Origin: an uncultured Clostridia bacterium
GTDB taxonomy: Bacteria > Bacillota > Clostridia > Oscillospirales > Acutalibacteraceae
Direction: 5' to 3'
NCBI GenBank assembly: GCA_947630835.1
Contig: CANRIZ010000006.1
Span: forward strand, 30,501 to 94,500
DNA length: 64,000 nucleotides
Shown here: piece by piece, positions 27,345 through 34,930 of the stretch
How positions within the stretch are numbered: the stretch's first letter is position 1
Layout of the letters: every line of letters begins with the position of its first letter
Program-made: the position numbers and the translations under genes
The notes under the pieces: generated by a model
What the model was told of the DNA's origin: nothing
The model's database searches: none
What the model saw: the letters and a program-made list of their open reading frames with translations, nothing else

Positions 27345-27695
27345 GGGGATGAAAGGATTTCGACGGGGATTTTGAACCGTGATAAGCGAGCGGTGGCGAG
27401 GCACCACCATAAAAGCTTCAAGTTTAGAAATAAACGACAACAATAAAGTTTTACTTGCCGCTTAACTAAAAGCGGCTGTTCCCTCGGGAAGTACTGCGGT
27501 CCCGAACGGAGCATCATTTAGCAGTAAATGTGAACGGGCAAGCGTCCTGTAGCCCGTCACACACAACAGGACTACCGAAGCTCAAAGCCTGTCGTTAGGC
27601 GCTGTGCCAAGGGAATTTTAAAATAACGAATACGCTCGTAGAAAGTCACGGGAATGGATTTTCGGACGCGGTTTCGATTACCGCCATCTCCACCA
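27345..27695 (+). ncRNA. ssrA: Transfer-messenger RNA
   Basis: The 5' GGGGATG pairs with 3' CATCTCC before ACCA at 27692-27695; GGATTTCGACGGGG and the T-arm CGGTTTCGATTACCG are diagnostic. The tag frame ending at TAA (27463-27465) encodes NDNNKVLLAA from 27433. By alignment with the usual TTAGnn-resume context the resume codon is AUA (27430-27432). It rescues stalled ribosomes and tags products for proteolysis with the C-terminal LAA signal. CCA is encoded. Confidence 0.97.
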
Positions 27696-28223
27696 TAGAA
27701 GAGAAGTGCGAACCTGAGTTCGTGCTTCTCTTTTTATTTTTTGGCGGTACTCGAAACCGTAGTCCATGCCGAGCGGTTTGCCGTCAGGCAGAGCGAGGCG
27801 GACATATAAATGCGATAGGGTTGCTCAGCAACCGAACGAAGCGAAGCTTCGGGTTACCTCCGGCTCCACCATAGAAGAGAAGTGCGAACCTGAGTTCGTG
27901 CTTCTCTTTTTATTTTTTGGCGGTACTCGAAACCGTAGTCCATGCCGAGCGGTTTGCCGTCAGGCAGAGCGAGGCGGACATATAAATGCGATAGGGTTGC
28001 TCAGCAACCGAACGAAGCGAAGCTTCGGGTTACCTCCGGCTCCACCATAGAAGAGAAGTGCGAACCTGAGTTCGTGCTTCTCTTTTTATTTTTTGGCGGT
28101 ACTCGAAACCGTAGTCCATGCCGAGCGGTTTGCCGTCAGGCAGAGCGAGGCGGACATATAAATGCGATAGGGTTGCTCAGCAACCGAACGAAGCGAAGCT
28201 TCGGGTTACCTCCGGCTCCACCA
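27696..28223 (+). repeat. Three perfect 176-bp tandem repeats abutting the tmRNA 3' end
   Basis: Units 27696-27871, 27872-28047 and 28048-28223 appear identical. Each begins with TAGAAGAG at the start (AAAAATCC follows the last) and contains the tmRNA terminator hairpin. Each also has an inverted near-copy of the tmRNA T-arm (TGGCGGTACTCGAAACCG, 17 of 18 matching) and hairpins GGTTGCTCAGCAACC and CGAAGCGAAGCTTCG. Each ends in TTACCTCCGGCTCCACCA, matching the tmRNA end TTACCGCCATCTCCACCA at 15 of 18 positions. This looks like duplication at an ssrA-type attachment site. Confidence 0.9.
27700..27736 (+). terminator. tmRNA terminator (first of three copies)
   Basis: AGAGAAGTGCGAAC-CTGA-GTTCGTGCTTCTCT, a 14-pair stem followed by five Ts. 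Identical copies recur 176 and 352 bases downstream within the tandem repeats. Confidence 0.9.
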
Positions 28224-28255
28224 AAAATCCGAGGTCTTTAAACCTCGGATTTTTA
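28223..28255 (+). terminator. Terminator after the repeat array
   Basis: AAAAATCCGAGGT-CTTTAA-ACCTCGGATTTTT: perfect 13-pair stem with T tail; its symmetry lets it work on both strands. Confidence 0.85.
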
Positions 28256-28306
28256 CTTCTTCACTATTACATCTTCACTTTTCACTTGCAGTTTTTCGGG
28301 TAATTA

Positions 28307-28741
28307 CTACTTTTCTACAGTAAAGCTGCTGATATACAGCTTGTGCTTTATCGTAAAATTCTCCGGGCAGGAGTCAAGAAATTTCAAGTGATTTTTGCTC
28401 CACTTTTCAAATGATTTTTCGTCCATCGAGGCGAGCGTTCCCCTACAGGCGCACATCCTGCCGTGCCGGCTTTCACGGGTAAAGGGCAGGTCGCAGTAAA
28501 AGCTTTCCGTTTCCCTGCCGGGGAAAATATCGTCGAACATATCCTTCGCCCCGCTTGCGCCGGGAGTCCGGTTTTTGTTTGCCTTTTTGACAAGCTCATG
28601 GCTCGTATTGGCTATCTCATCGTCCAGAGTGTACGCAAGATAAATTTTTATGAACTTTCCGCCCGGCTTTATCATTCTTCTGATTTCGGAAATAATCTTT
28701 TCACGCTCGAAATACCAAAAGCACTGCGCGGCGGCAATTAA
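28307..28741 (-). pseudogene. C-terminal remnant of a class I SAM-dependent methyltransferase
   Basis: The open frame contains AAAQCFWYFEREK...IISEIRRMIKPGGKF, the post-motif part of methyltransferases (motifs corresponding to AQAFHWF and RxLKPGG), then a C-terminal region. The frame is blocked by TGA (28742-28744) just upstream, and the N-terminal SAM-binding GxGxG half is absent. It therefore seems to be a 5'-truncated gene. An internal ATG at 28675 could only give about 122 residues without a cofactor site. The truncation point lies 60 bases before tag on the opposite strand. Confidence 0.72.
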
Positions 28742-28834
28742 TCAGGTTGACTTGAAATGACCGTATGTGTTAAAATATCAAGCGGCATATTGAAAATACG
28801 TTATTAGGCCCGATTACCGCTTCGGAGGATTAAT

Positions 28835-29467
28835 ATGAGCTATTGCGATTGGGGAAAATCATCCGAATTAAACAGAGAATATCACGACCGAGAATGGGGC
28901 GTTCCCGTCTTTGACGACCGCAGGCATTTCGAATATATCACGCTTGAGCTTATGCAATGCGGCTTAAGCTGGGATTTGATTATCAAAAAGCGTGAAATTT
29001 TAAAAAATTGCTTTAACGGCTTTGACTTTGAAAAAATTGCCGCCTACTCCCCTGCCGACATCGACAGTATACTTTCAACAGACGGTATGATACGTTCCCG
29101 CAAAAAGGTCGAGGCGGTCATAAACAATGCGAAATGCTTTGTTGCCGTTAGGGACGAATTCGGCTCTTTCGGCAATTACATTTGGAGCTTTACGGGCGGC
29201 AAAAGCGTAATTTACAACAAGCACCCCGAGGGCTTTATACCCGCCTGCAACTCGCTTTCCGAAAAAATCAGCCTTGAGCTTAAAAAGCGCGGGTTTAAAT
29301 ATACGGGAGCGGTGACGGTATATTCCTATTTGCAGGCGTGCGGAATAATAAACGACCACGGCAAAGACTGCCCACGTTTTGAAAAAATCAGGCGTAACTT
29401 TCCGACAGCCGAAAAAAGGCGTTCGGGTGAAAAGCACATAGTCTTTTATGCCGACGGCAAAAAATAA
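28835..29467 (+). CDS. tag: DNA-3-methyladenine glycosylase I
   Basis: 210 residues. Removes 3-methyladenine from alkylated DNA. The N-terminus has C4, W6 and H17 (YCDWG...YHDREWG); the C-terminal zinc pair H-x3-C is in INDHGKDCPR, as in E. coli Tag. LSWDLIIKKRE and the helix-hairpin-helix segment SFGNYIWSF are recognisable. CGGAGG before the ATG. It is followed after 18 bases by pepD on the same strand. Confidence 0.95.
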   Translation: MSYCDWGKSSELNREYHDREWGVPVFDDRRHFEYITLELMQCGLSWDLIIKKREILKNCFNGFDFEKIAAYSPADIDSILSTDGMIRSRKKVEAVINNAKCFVAVRDEFGSFGNYIWSFTGGKSVIYNKHPEGFIPACNSLSEKISLELKKRGFKYTGAVTVYSYLQACGIINDHGKDCPRFEKIRRNFPTAEKRRSGEKHIVFYADGKK

Positions 29468-29485
29468 TTTTATACGGAGCAATAT

Positions 29486-30895
29486 ATGAGCGTTTTAGAA
29501 GGACTCAAGCCCGAAAGAGTTTTTTATTATTTTGAGGAGCTTTGCAAAATCCCCCACGGGTCGGGCAACACGAAAAAAATCAGCGATTACTGCGTTGACT
29601 TTGCAAAAAAACAAGGTCTTGACTGCATTTGCGACGAACACAACAATGTTGTTATCAAAAAGGTCGCAAGCGCAGGGTACGAAAATCACCCCGGCGTAAT
29701 CATACAGGGGCATCTCGATATGGTTTGCGAAAAGGAAGCGGGCTGTGATTTTGACTTTACAAGCGACGGTCTGCGGCTTTTTACCGACGGAGATTACATC
29801 GGCGCTCACGGCACTACACTGGGCGGCGACGACGGCATTGCAATAGCTATGGCGCTTGCAATTTTGGAGGACGACGATTTGCCGCATCCGCCGATAGAGG
29901 CGCTCTTTACCACAGACGAGGAAACGGGTATGTACGGCGCAAGCGGGCTTGACGCTTCGCTTATTTCGGGGAAAACGCTCATAAACGCCGATTCCGAAAA
30001 CGAGGGCGTATTGACCGCAGGCTGTGCCGGAGGAGCAAGAGCGCGGATTGAATTGCCGCTTAAATTTGAGAACAGCGAAAAAGATTTTTATAAAATCACC
30101 GTTTCGGGGCTTATCGGCGGACATTCGGGGATTGAAATAGACAAGGGCAGGCTGAACGCCGTCAAGCTGCTTGCAGAATTTTTAGGCGAAGTCGGAGAAT
30201 TTAATTTGGCGGATATTTTCGGCGGAGCAAAGGACAATGTTATACCGAACAGGAGCGAGTGTATAATCGCTTGTGAAAAAAATCCCGAGCCGCTTGCCGA
30301 TAATTTTTTCAAAAGCCGCGCTGCGGAAAGCGACCCGGGACTTAAAGTCAGCGTTGAAAAACGCGAAAGCAGAACCGTGATAAGCGCCGAAGATTCGATT
30401 AAAATTGTAAATTTAATTAACGAACTGCCGAACGGCGTGCAAAAAATGAGCGAAGACATCGAGGGTCTTGTGCAGACCTCGCTCAATTTGGGAATTGCAA
30501 AAATAAAAGACGGCCGCTTCTGCGCTTCACTTTCCGTAAGAAGCTCTTTAAATGCGGAAAAGGCGGAGCTTTTGAAAAGGCTAAAAAATATTTGCGAAAA
30601 ATACGGCGCAAGCTATTCCGACGGCGGTCATTATCCCGCTTGGGAATTTAACGAACATTCCCGCCTTCGCGGCGTTATGATTGAAGTTTTTAAAAAACTT
30701 TACGGCAGAGAACCCGTTACAGAGGTTATTCACGCAGGGCTTGAATGCGGCATTTTGTGCGAAAAAATACGAGGGCTCGACGCCGTTTCCTTCGGCCCCG
30801 ATATTAAGGATATTCACACGCCGAGGGAACGCCTCGTTATATCCTCGGTAAGACGAAGCTACGAATATCTTTGCGAAGTTTTAAAATCATTGTAA
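29486..30895 (+). CDS. pepD: Aminoacyl-histidine dipeptidase (M20C, PepD family)
   Basis: 469 residues; zinc metallopeptidase cleaving Xaa-His and other dipeptides. Signatures: IPHGSGNT at about 22-29, metal ligands in QGHLDMV (about 74-80), TTLGGDDGIAIAM with the bridging Asp, TTDEETGMYGASGL with the catalytic Glu pair, and FGPDIKDIHTPRE near the C-terminus. Normal length, cytosolic. Possibly co-transcribed with tag. Confidence 0.95.
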   Translation: MSVLEGLKPERVFYYFEELCKIPHGSGNTKKISDYCVDFAKKQGLDCICDEHNNVVIKKVASAGYENHPGVIIQGHLDMVCEKEAGCDFDFTSDGLRLFTDGDYIGAHGTTLGGDDGIAIAMALAILEDDDLPHPPIEALFTTDEETGMYGASGLDASLISGKTLINADSENEGVLTAGCAGGARARIELPLKFENSEKDFYKITVSGLIGGHSGIEIDKGRLNAVKLLAEFLGEVGEFNLADIFGGAKDNVIPNRSECIIACEKNPEPLADNFFKSRAAESDPGLKVSVEKRESRTVISAEDSIKIVNLINELPNGVQKMSEDIEGLVQTSLNLGIAKIKDGRFCASLSVRSSLNAEKAELLKRLKNICEKYGASYSDGGHYPAWEFNEHSRLRGVMIEVFKKLYGREPVTEVIHAGLECGILCEKIRGLDAVSFGPDIKDIHTPRERLVISSVRRSYEYLCEVLKSL

Positions 30896-31062
30896 GGAAA
30901 TTAGTGCGATAAATCACGCTAACAAGATTAAATGACCTCAGAATTTGCCTGCGGCATAATTTGGGGACGGATAAATTCACATCACGCCTTGTCCGGCTGC
31001 AACAAGGAATTACCGTGATATTTTATTTACCGTTTGCAGTCGGAAAGGCTAAGTGAATTAAT

Positions 31063-31608
31063 ATGAAATTTTTTATAGCGTCCGATATACACGGCTCAAG
31101 ATTTTACTTTAAAAAAATGCTCGACGCCGTTGAAAAGGAAAATGCGCAGAGGATAGTTTTGCTCGGGGATTTGCTCTACCACGGACCGAGAAACGGCTTG
31201 ACCGACGACTATGCGCCCAAAGAGGTTGCGGAAATGCTCAATTTACTGAAAGGCAGATTGCTTTGCGTCAGGGGCAACTGCGACAGCGAGGTTGACCAAA
31301 TGGTGCTTGAATTTCCGATTATGGCGGATTACGGTATAATATCCGCAGGCGAAAAAAATATTTACCTCACCCACGGTCACGTTTTCAACACAGACAATCC
31401 CCCTGCGCTTTCAAAGGGCGACATACTCCTGCACGGCCACACGCATGTGCCTGCGTGGACAAGCTTCGGCGACGGGAATCTGTATCTTAACCCCGGCTCG
31501 GTAGCGCTTCCGAAGGAAAATTCGGAACGAAGCTATATGCTGTTTGAAAACAATGTATTTACCTGGAAAAACCTTGACGGCGAAATTTATCACGAGCTGT
31601 CGATTTAG
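31063..31608 (+). CDS. YfcE-family phosphodiesterase
   Basis: 181-residue calcineurin-like phosphoesterase of the YfcE/MJ0936 type. Metal-binding motifs DIHGS (about 8-12), GDLLYHG, RGNCD and HGH followed by LHGHTH are in the standard order. YfcE proteins hydrolyse artificial phosphodiesters; the cellular substrate is unknown. The 167-base region upstream contains a nested inverted repeat (ATCACG...CGTGAT enclosing CCTTGT...ACAAGG, about 30983-31021). Confidence 0.93.
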   Translation: MKFFIASDIHGSRFYFKKMLDAVEKENAQRIVLLGDLLYHGPRNGLTDDYAPKEVAEMLNLLKGRLLCVRGNCDSEVDQMVLEFPIMADYGIISAGEKNIYLTHGHVFNTDNPPALSKGDILLHGHTHVPAWTSFGDGNLYLNPGSVALPKENSERSYMLFENNVFTWKNLDGEIYHELSI

Positions 31609-31732
31609 TTTTAAATCGGATTTTAGTTAAATTTTAACTATCAGCCGCAACAAAAAAGCACGGTGCAAGCGGAAATTCCGCAATACGCCGCGCTTTTAAT
31701 TTTTTACGTTTTTAAGGCGGGGAAGCCGAACC

Positions 31733-32053
31733 TTAACTTAAATTTTGATTGCAAAAATCTTCAATATCCTGCTTTTCACAGCCGCCTACCCTGCGCGCTA
31801 TTTCCTTGCCGCCTTTAACCAGAATAAGCGTCGGTATGGAGATTATGCCGTAAACGGAAGCAAGCTCCCCGCACTCGTCTACATTTAATCTGCAAACCTT
31901 AACAAGCTGTGTTTCGGCGGCAAAAGCCTCAACCTCGGGCGCAAGCATTTTGCACGGACCGCACCAATCTGCGTAAAAATCAATCAAAACGGGCTTTTCG
32001 GACTGCCCCACCTGCTCGCTGTAATTGTCGAGCGTGATATTGCTTATCTCCAT
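31733..32053 (-). CDS. Thioredoxin
   Basis: 106 residues, classical thioredoxin with DFYADWCGPCKMLAPE (active site WCGPC at about 30-34) and the cis-Pro in SIPTLILVKGG. Reduces protein disulfides, and probably supplies electrons downstream of the flavodoxin-like protein and nucleotide genes that precede it. AAAAGGAG before ATG 32053. Spaced 21 bases from the flavodoxin-like gene: likely last gene of a thyA-dfrA-flavoprotein-trx run. Confidence 0.95.
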   Translation of the reverse strand: MEISNITLDNYSEQVGQSEKPVLIDFYADWCGPCKMLAPEVEAFAAETQLVKVCRLNVDECGELASVYGIISIPTLILVKGGKEIARRVGGCEKQDIEDFCNQNLS

Positions 32054-32074
32054 TTTTACATTACTCCTTTTTTA

Positions 32075-32620
32075 TCATATGTATCTTATTAAATCCTTAG
32101 CTTTTGCAAAATCGTTTTGGTCAAGCGTCCTGCTGTCGGTTTCGCCCGCAAGCATTGAAGCGGAAATCTCGGTATCGGCGTTTGCAAGGACGGTTTCAAG
32201 CTGTCTTTTTATTATCTCGTAACCTACCCTTCCGTCCCCGCCGGCGGTAACAAGCAAAATCGCTTTTTTGGGCTTTGGAAAAACGTTTTTCGCTCCCCGC
32301 CTGTGCTTTGCCTCATAAAAGCGCTGAAATCTGTCAAGCAGCGCTTTCATAGGAGCGGGAACCGTGAAATTGTAAACGGGCGTCGCTATTATTATTACGT
32401 CAGCCTCGGCATAATATCCGAAAAAGCTTTCAAGGTCCTTTTTTGAACAGCCGTCGGAAGCCTTGCAGTAGCCGCAGGCGTTGCAGGCCGCGGGCGACAA
32501 TTCGCAGACGTCAAACCGCTTTACCTTATTCTCCTTGGGTACGGCGGAAAGAAACGCGCCCAAAAGCCTGTCGGTATTGCCGAGCGTTCTCGGCGAACCG
32601 TTTATTAAAAGAAAATTCAT
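32075..32620 (-). CDS. Flavodoxin-like NAD(P)H-dependent FMN reductase
   Basis: 181 residues with the iron-sulfur flavoprotein/flavodoxin fold start LLINGSPRTLGNTD (FMN phosphate loop), a Cys-rich stretch CNACGYCKASDGCSKKD (Cx2Cx2Cx5C-like) and ATPVYNFTVPAPMKALLDR. This pattern is usual in iron-sulfur flavoproteins and NADPH-dependent FMN reductases of anaerobes. Cytosolic electron transfer; partner unknown. AGGAGGGG before ATG. Confidence 0.9.
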   Translation of the reverse strand: MNFLLINGSPRTLGNTDRLLGAFLSAVPKENKVKRFDVCELSPAACNACGYCKASDGCSKKDLESFFGYYAEADVIIIATPVYNFTVPAPMKALLDRFQRFYEAKHRRGAKNVFPKPKKAILLVTAGGDGRVGYEIIKRQLETVLANADTEISASMLAGETDSRTLDQNDFAKAKDLIRYI

Positions 32621-32632
32621 TTTTCCCCTCCT

Positions 32633-33106
32633 TTATTTTGAGTACAAAACGTGTGAAAAATGTATGGAATCAACTGTAAAGTCGCTAAGCTTTACAGCAG
32701 AGTATTCCGCCTTGTCAAATTCGGGGAAGAACACGTCCGCGTCCTTACATTCCGCGTCGATTTCGGTAAGGTAAAGCTTGTCGCTGAGATTCAAAAACTC
32801 GGAATAAACCTTGCCCCCGCCTATTACAAAAACATTGTCGCCCTTTGTTTTTTCAACAGCCTCCTCAACGCTTGAAACAACCTCCGCGCCGTCGGCATTG
32901 TAATTTTTATCGCTTGTTATAACGATATTTCTCCTGTCGGGCAGGGCGTGCGGCAGGGATTCAAAGGTTTTTCTGCCCATAACCACCGTATTGCCGATTG
33001 TGGTATTGCGAAAGAACTTCATATCCTCTTTAAAATGCCATATCAAATCGTTGTTTTTTCCGAGTTCGCGGTTCTTGCCTATTGCCGCTATTATTGAAAC
33101 CGACAT
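32633..33106 (-). CDS. dfrA: Dihydrofolate reductase
   Basis: 157 residues, standard chromosomal length. SIIAAIGKNRELGKNNDLIWHFKEDMKFF contains the folate-site segment; VVMGRKTFESL and FVIGGGKVYSEFL bind NADPH. Regenerates tetrahydrofolate used up by ThyA, encoded just upstream (31 bases). TAAGGAG before the ATG. Gene symbol used in the general sense of chromosomal DHFR. Confidence 0.96.
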   Translation of the reverse strand: MSVSIIAAIGKNRELGKNNDLIWHFKEDMKFFRNTTIGNTVVMGRKTFESLPHALPDRRNIVITSDKNYNADGAEVVSSVEEAVEKTKGDNVFVIGGGKVYSEFLNLSDKLYLTEIDAECKDADVFFPEFDKAEYSAVKLSDFTVDSIHFSHVLYSK

Positions 33107-33137
33107 ATACTCTCCTTAAATCAGCTTTAAAATTAAT

Positions 33138-34040
33138 TTACTGCGCTATCGGGAAAGAGATTTTTCCCATATGCTTATAGTCGATAAGCTTAATATCCCT
33201 GCAATCCTTGGACGAATCGAATTTAAAGAAATCGTCAATTTCGGGATTGAGCCAAAGCTTTGGCGCGGGTATATCCTCATTTTCATCCTGCCGCCGTATC
33301 TGCTCCTTTATCCCGTCAATCTGATTTACATAAATATGAGCGTCTTTTATGCTCCAGTCAAGCGTACCCGGTTCAAGCGAGCAAACCCGAGCGAGCATAC
33401 ACAAAAGCGCCGCATACTGCGTTACATTAAACGGAAGCCCCAGAGGTACGTCGCAGGAACGCTGATGCACCCAGGCGTTGAGCTTGCCGTCCGTAACGTC
33501 CCATTCGCTCGACCAAACGCAGGACGGAAGCACGGCGGTTTCAAGGTAATCGTTCTGCCAGAGCGTCATAATCATACGCCTGTCCTCGGGGTGATTTTTT
33601 ATTTTATCTATTAAATTTTGAGTCATTTGAAATTTATTGACTATATAACCGTAAGCCGTCCCTATGGTGTGGGCGTATTCCTTTCCGAAGGTCTTATGAA
33701 CCTGCGTTTTAACAAGCACGCCGTTTTCGTCGGGAAGCATTTGCTCGGCATGCCAAACGCCGTTTTCGTCTATTTCCCATTCGTTCCATATGTTTACGTT
33801 TCTCTCCTGCAGCCAGCGCACGTCGTTGGACTGCGCCTGATAAATCCAAAGCATTTCAAGCACCGCCTGACGGATAAAAAGCTGCTTGGTTGTTAAAACG
33901 GGGAACTCTTCGGACAAATCGAAGTGAAAATGATGCGACGGAATTTTAACGGAATTTACGCCCGTCCTGTTCTTGACCTCGACGCCCTCGGAAAGTATTT
34001 TTCTGCATAAATCAAGATAATCCCTGTCCCATTTCGACAT
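33138..34040 (-). CDS. thyA: Thymidylate synthase
   Basis: 300 residues. Converts dUMP to dTMP with methylene-tetrahydrofolate. Blocks: NRTGVNSVKIP, the catalytic-Cys segment LPSCVWSSEWDV (Val after Cys where E. coli has His, a variant known in clostridia), QRSCDVPLGLPFNVTQYAAL and DAHIYVNQ for nucleotide binding. ATG with AAAGGAA. It follows the dehydratase-like operon by only 24 bases, so read-through from that operon is possible. Confidence 0.96.
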   Translation of the reverse strand: MSKWDRDYLDLCRKILSEGVEVKNRTGVNSVKIPSHHFHFDLSEEFPVLTTKQLFIRQAVLEMLWIYQAQSNDVRWLQERNVNIWNEWEIDENGVWHAEQMLPDENGVLVKTQVHKTFGKEYAHTIGTAYGYIVNKFQMTQNLIDKIKNHPEDRRMIMTLWQNDYLETAVLPSCVWSSEWDVTDGKLNAWVHQRSCDVPLGLPFNVTQYAALLCMLARVCSLEPGTLDWSIKDAHIYVNQIDGIKEQIRRQDENEDIPAPKLWLNPEIDDFFKFDSSKDCRDIKLIDYKHMGKISFPIAQ

Positions 34041-34064
34041 AAAAATCCATTCCTTTAAAATATA

Positions 34065-34772
34065 TTACCGCTTTTGATTAACGGTTTTCATATGAAGCTC
34101 CTTCATACCCTCAACCTCATCGCAAATTTCTTTAAGGTTACAGCTTTTGCAGTCAAAAAGCACGTTGTCCAATATGTGGTTGAGAGCGGAAGTGGTATCC
34201 TTTATTTTTTCCGAAACCGAAATTAAGCCGTCGTAATCGAAGCTCCTGTCCGTTACAAGAATTATCTCGGCGCTTTTGACTATCGAATCTTTAAGATATT
34301 CGCCCAGCATAAACTTTGCGTAATCGACAAGCGATATTTTATCCTTAACCGTTTTTTTGCCAACCCTTATCTGCTCCCTCATACTTATTGCAGACGCCCT
34401 TGACATAAAGCCGCGGGGGCAAAAGTTATAACGTATCTGTTCAAGCCGCCTGATTTTTTCAAAGGCGGTTTCCTCGTCGATTTCCTCGATTTCGAGAAGC
34501 ACTATCTTCGCAAATGGGCAGTCCGATTTAATATCCTTAATATCGCCGCCCAAAAGCCGAATTCTGTTTGAATATTTGAATGAACTTGTAACGGCAAGCG
34601 TGCTGACGCATTTTTCGCCGCTTCCGCCAAGCTCAAAAGCGGTATCCTTCAAAAAAAGGACGTTGTTTTTGCCCGCGTTTTCAAGCGAGGACGGCGAATA
34701 CTCGGCCGTTAACGCGCGTCTTCCGTTTATTAAGCCGTTTATTTGAGATATAAAACCGTCGTACAGCTTCAT
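34065..34772 (-). CDS. CO dehydrogenase/acetyl-CoA synthase-associated-like protein
   Basis: 235 residues. Text such as MKLYDGFISQINGLI, FELGGSGEKCVSTLAV, CPFAKIVLLEIEEIDEE and the closing Cys cluster FDCKSCNLKEICDEVEGM (Cx2Cx5C) recalls small proteins annotated as acetyl-CoA synthase/CdhC-like in anaerobes. It lacks the full CdhC core, so enzymatic ACS activity is unlikely; the Cys cluster may hold a metal site. It starts at the stop of the 52-residue membrane protein (TAATG), last gene of the CooC/Hgd-like operon. Function unknown; homology recalled, not tested. Confidence 0.6.
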   Translation of the reverse strand: MKLYDGFISQINGLINGRRALTAEYSPSSLENAGKNNVLFLKDTAFELGGSGEKCVSTLAVTSSFKYSNRIRLLGGDIKDIKSDCPFAKIVLLEIEEIDEETAFEKIRRLEQIRYNFCPRGFMSRASAISMREQIRVGKKTVKDKISLVDYAKFMLGEYLKDSIVKSAEIILVTDRSFDYDGLISVSEKIKDTTSALNHILDNVLFDCKSCNLKEICDEVEGMKELHMKTVNQKR

Positions 34773-34930
34773 TAAAGCCTTCTGTCCTTTTCAAGATTAT
34801 CGTAATGCGGTCCGAGCTTATCGTAAACAAAGCGGACAAGCTTCATATCGAGATTAAACCAGTAAACGCCAAAGGTTAAACCGAACAGGAAAGTAAAAAT
34901 GCCCGCGATAATCGCCAACGCCTTTTTCAT
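34772..34930 (-). CDS. Small single-pass membrane protein of the dehydratase-like operon
   Basis: 52 residues: MKKALAIIAGIFTFLFGLTF, then a short GVYWFNL and a charged tail ending EKDRRL. One hydrophobic segment (about 4-27), so a membrane anchor with a cytosolic tail is likely. The ATG overlaps the stop of the HgdC-like gene (ATGA) and its stop overlaps the next start (TAATG), so it is translationally coupled on both sides. That makes coding very probable despite its size. No family recognised. It could tether the complex to the membrane (inference). Confidence 0.75.
   Translation of the reverse strand: MKKALAIIAGIFTFLFGLTFGVYWFNLDMKLVRFVYDKLGPHYDNLEKDRRL

Noticed and set aside
27696..28223. 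CRISPR array
   Set aside because: Repeats are long, contiguous and without unique spacers; no cas genes.
27766..28303. Three overlapping repeated frames in the 176-bp repeats
   Set aside because: The 176-base period is not a multiple of three, so the same protein start runs into the next unit out of frame; there is no ribosome site and the sequence contains terminators.
33138..34040. Loss of catalytic residue in ThyA
   Set aside because: The Cys in LPSCVW is present; the Val replacing His after it is a known clostridial variant.
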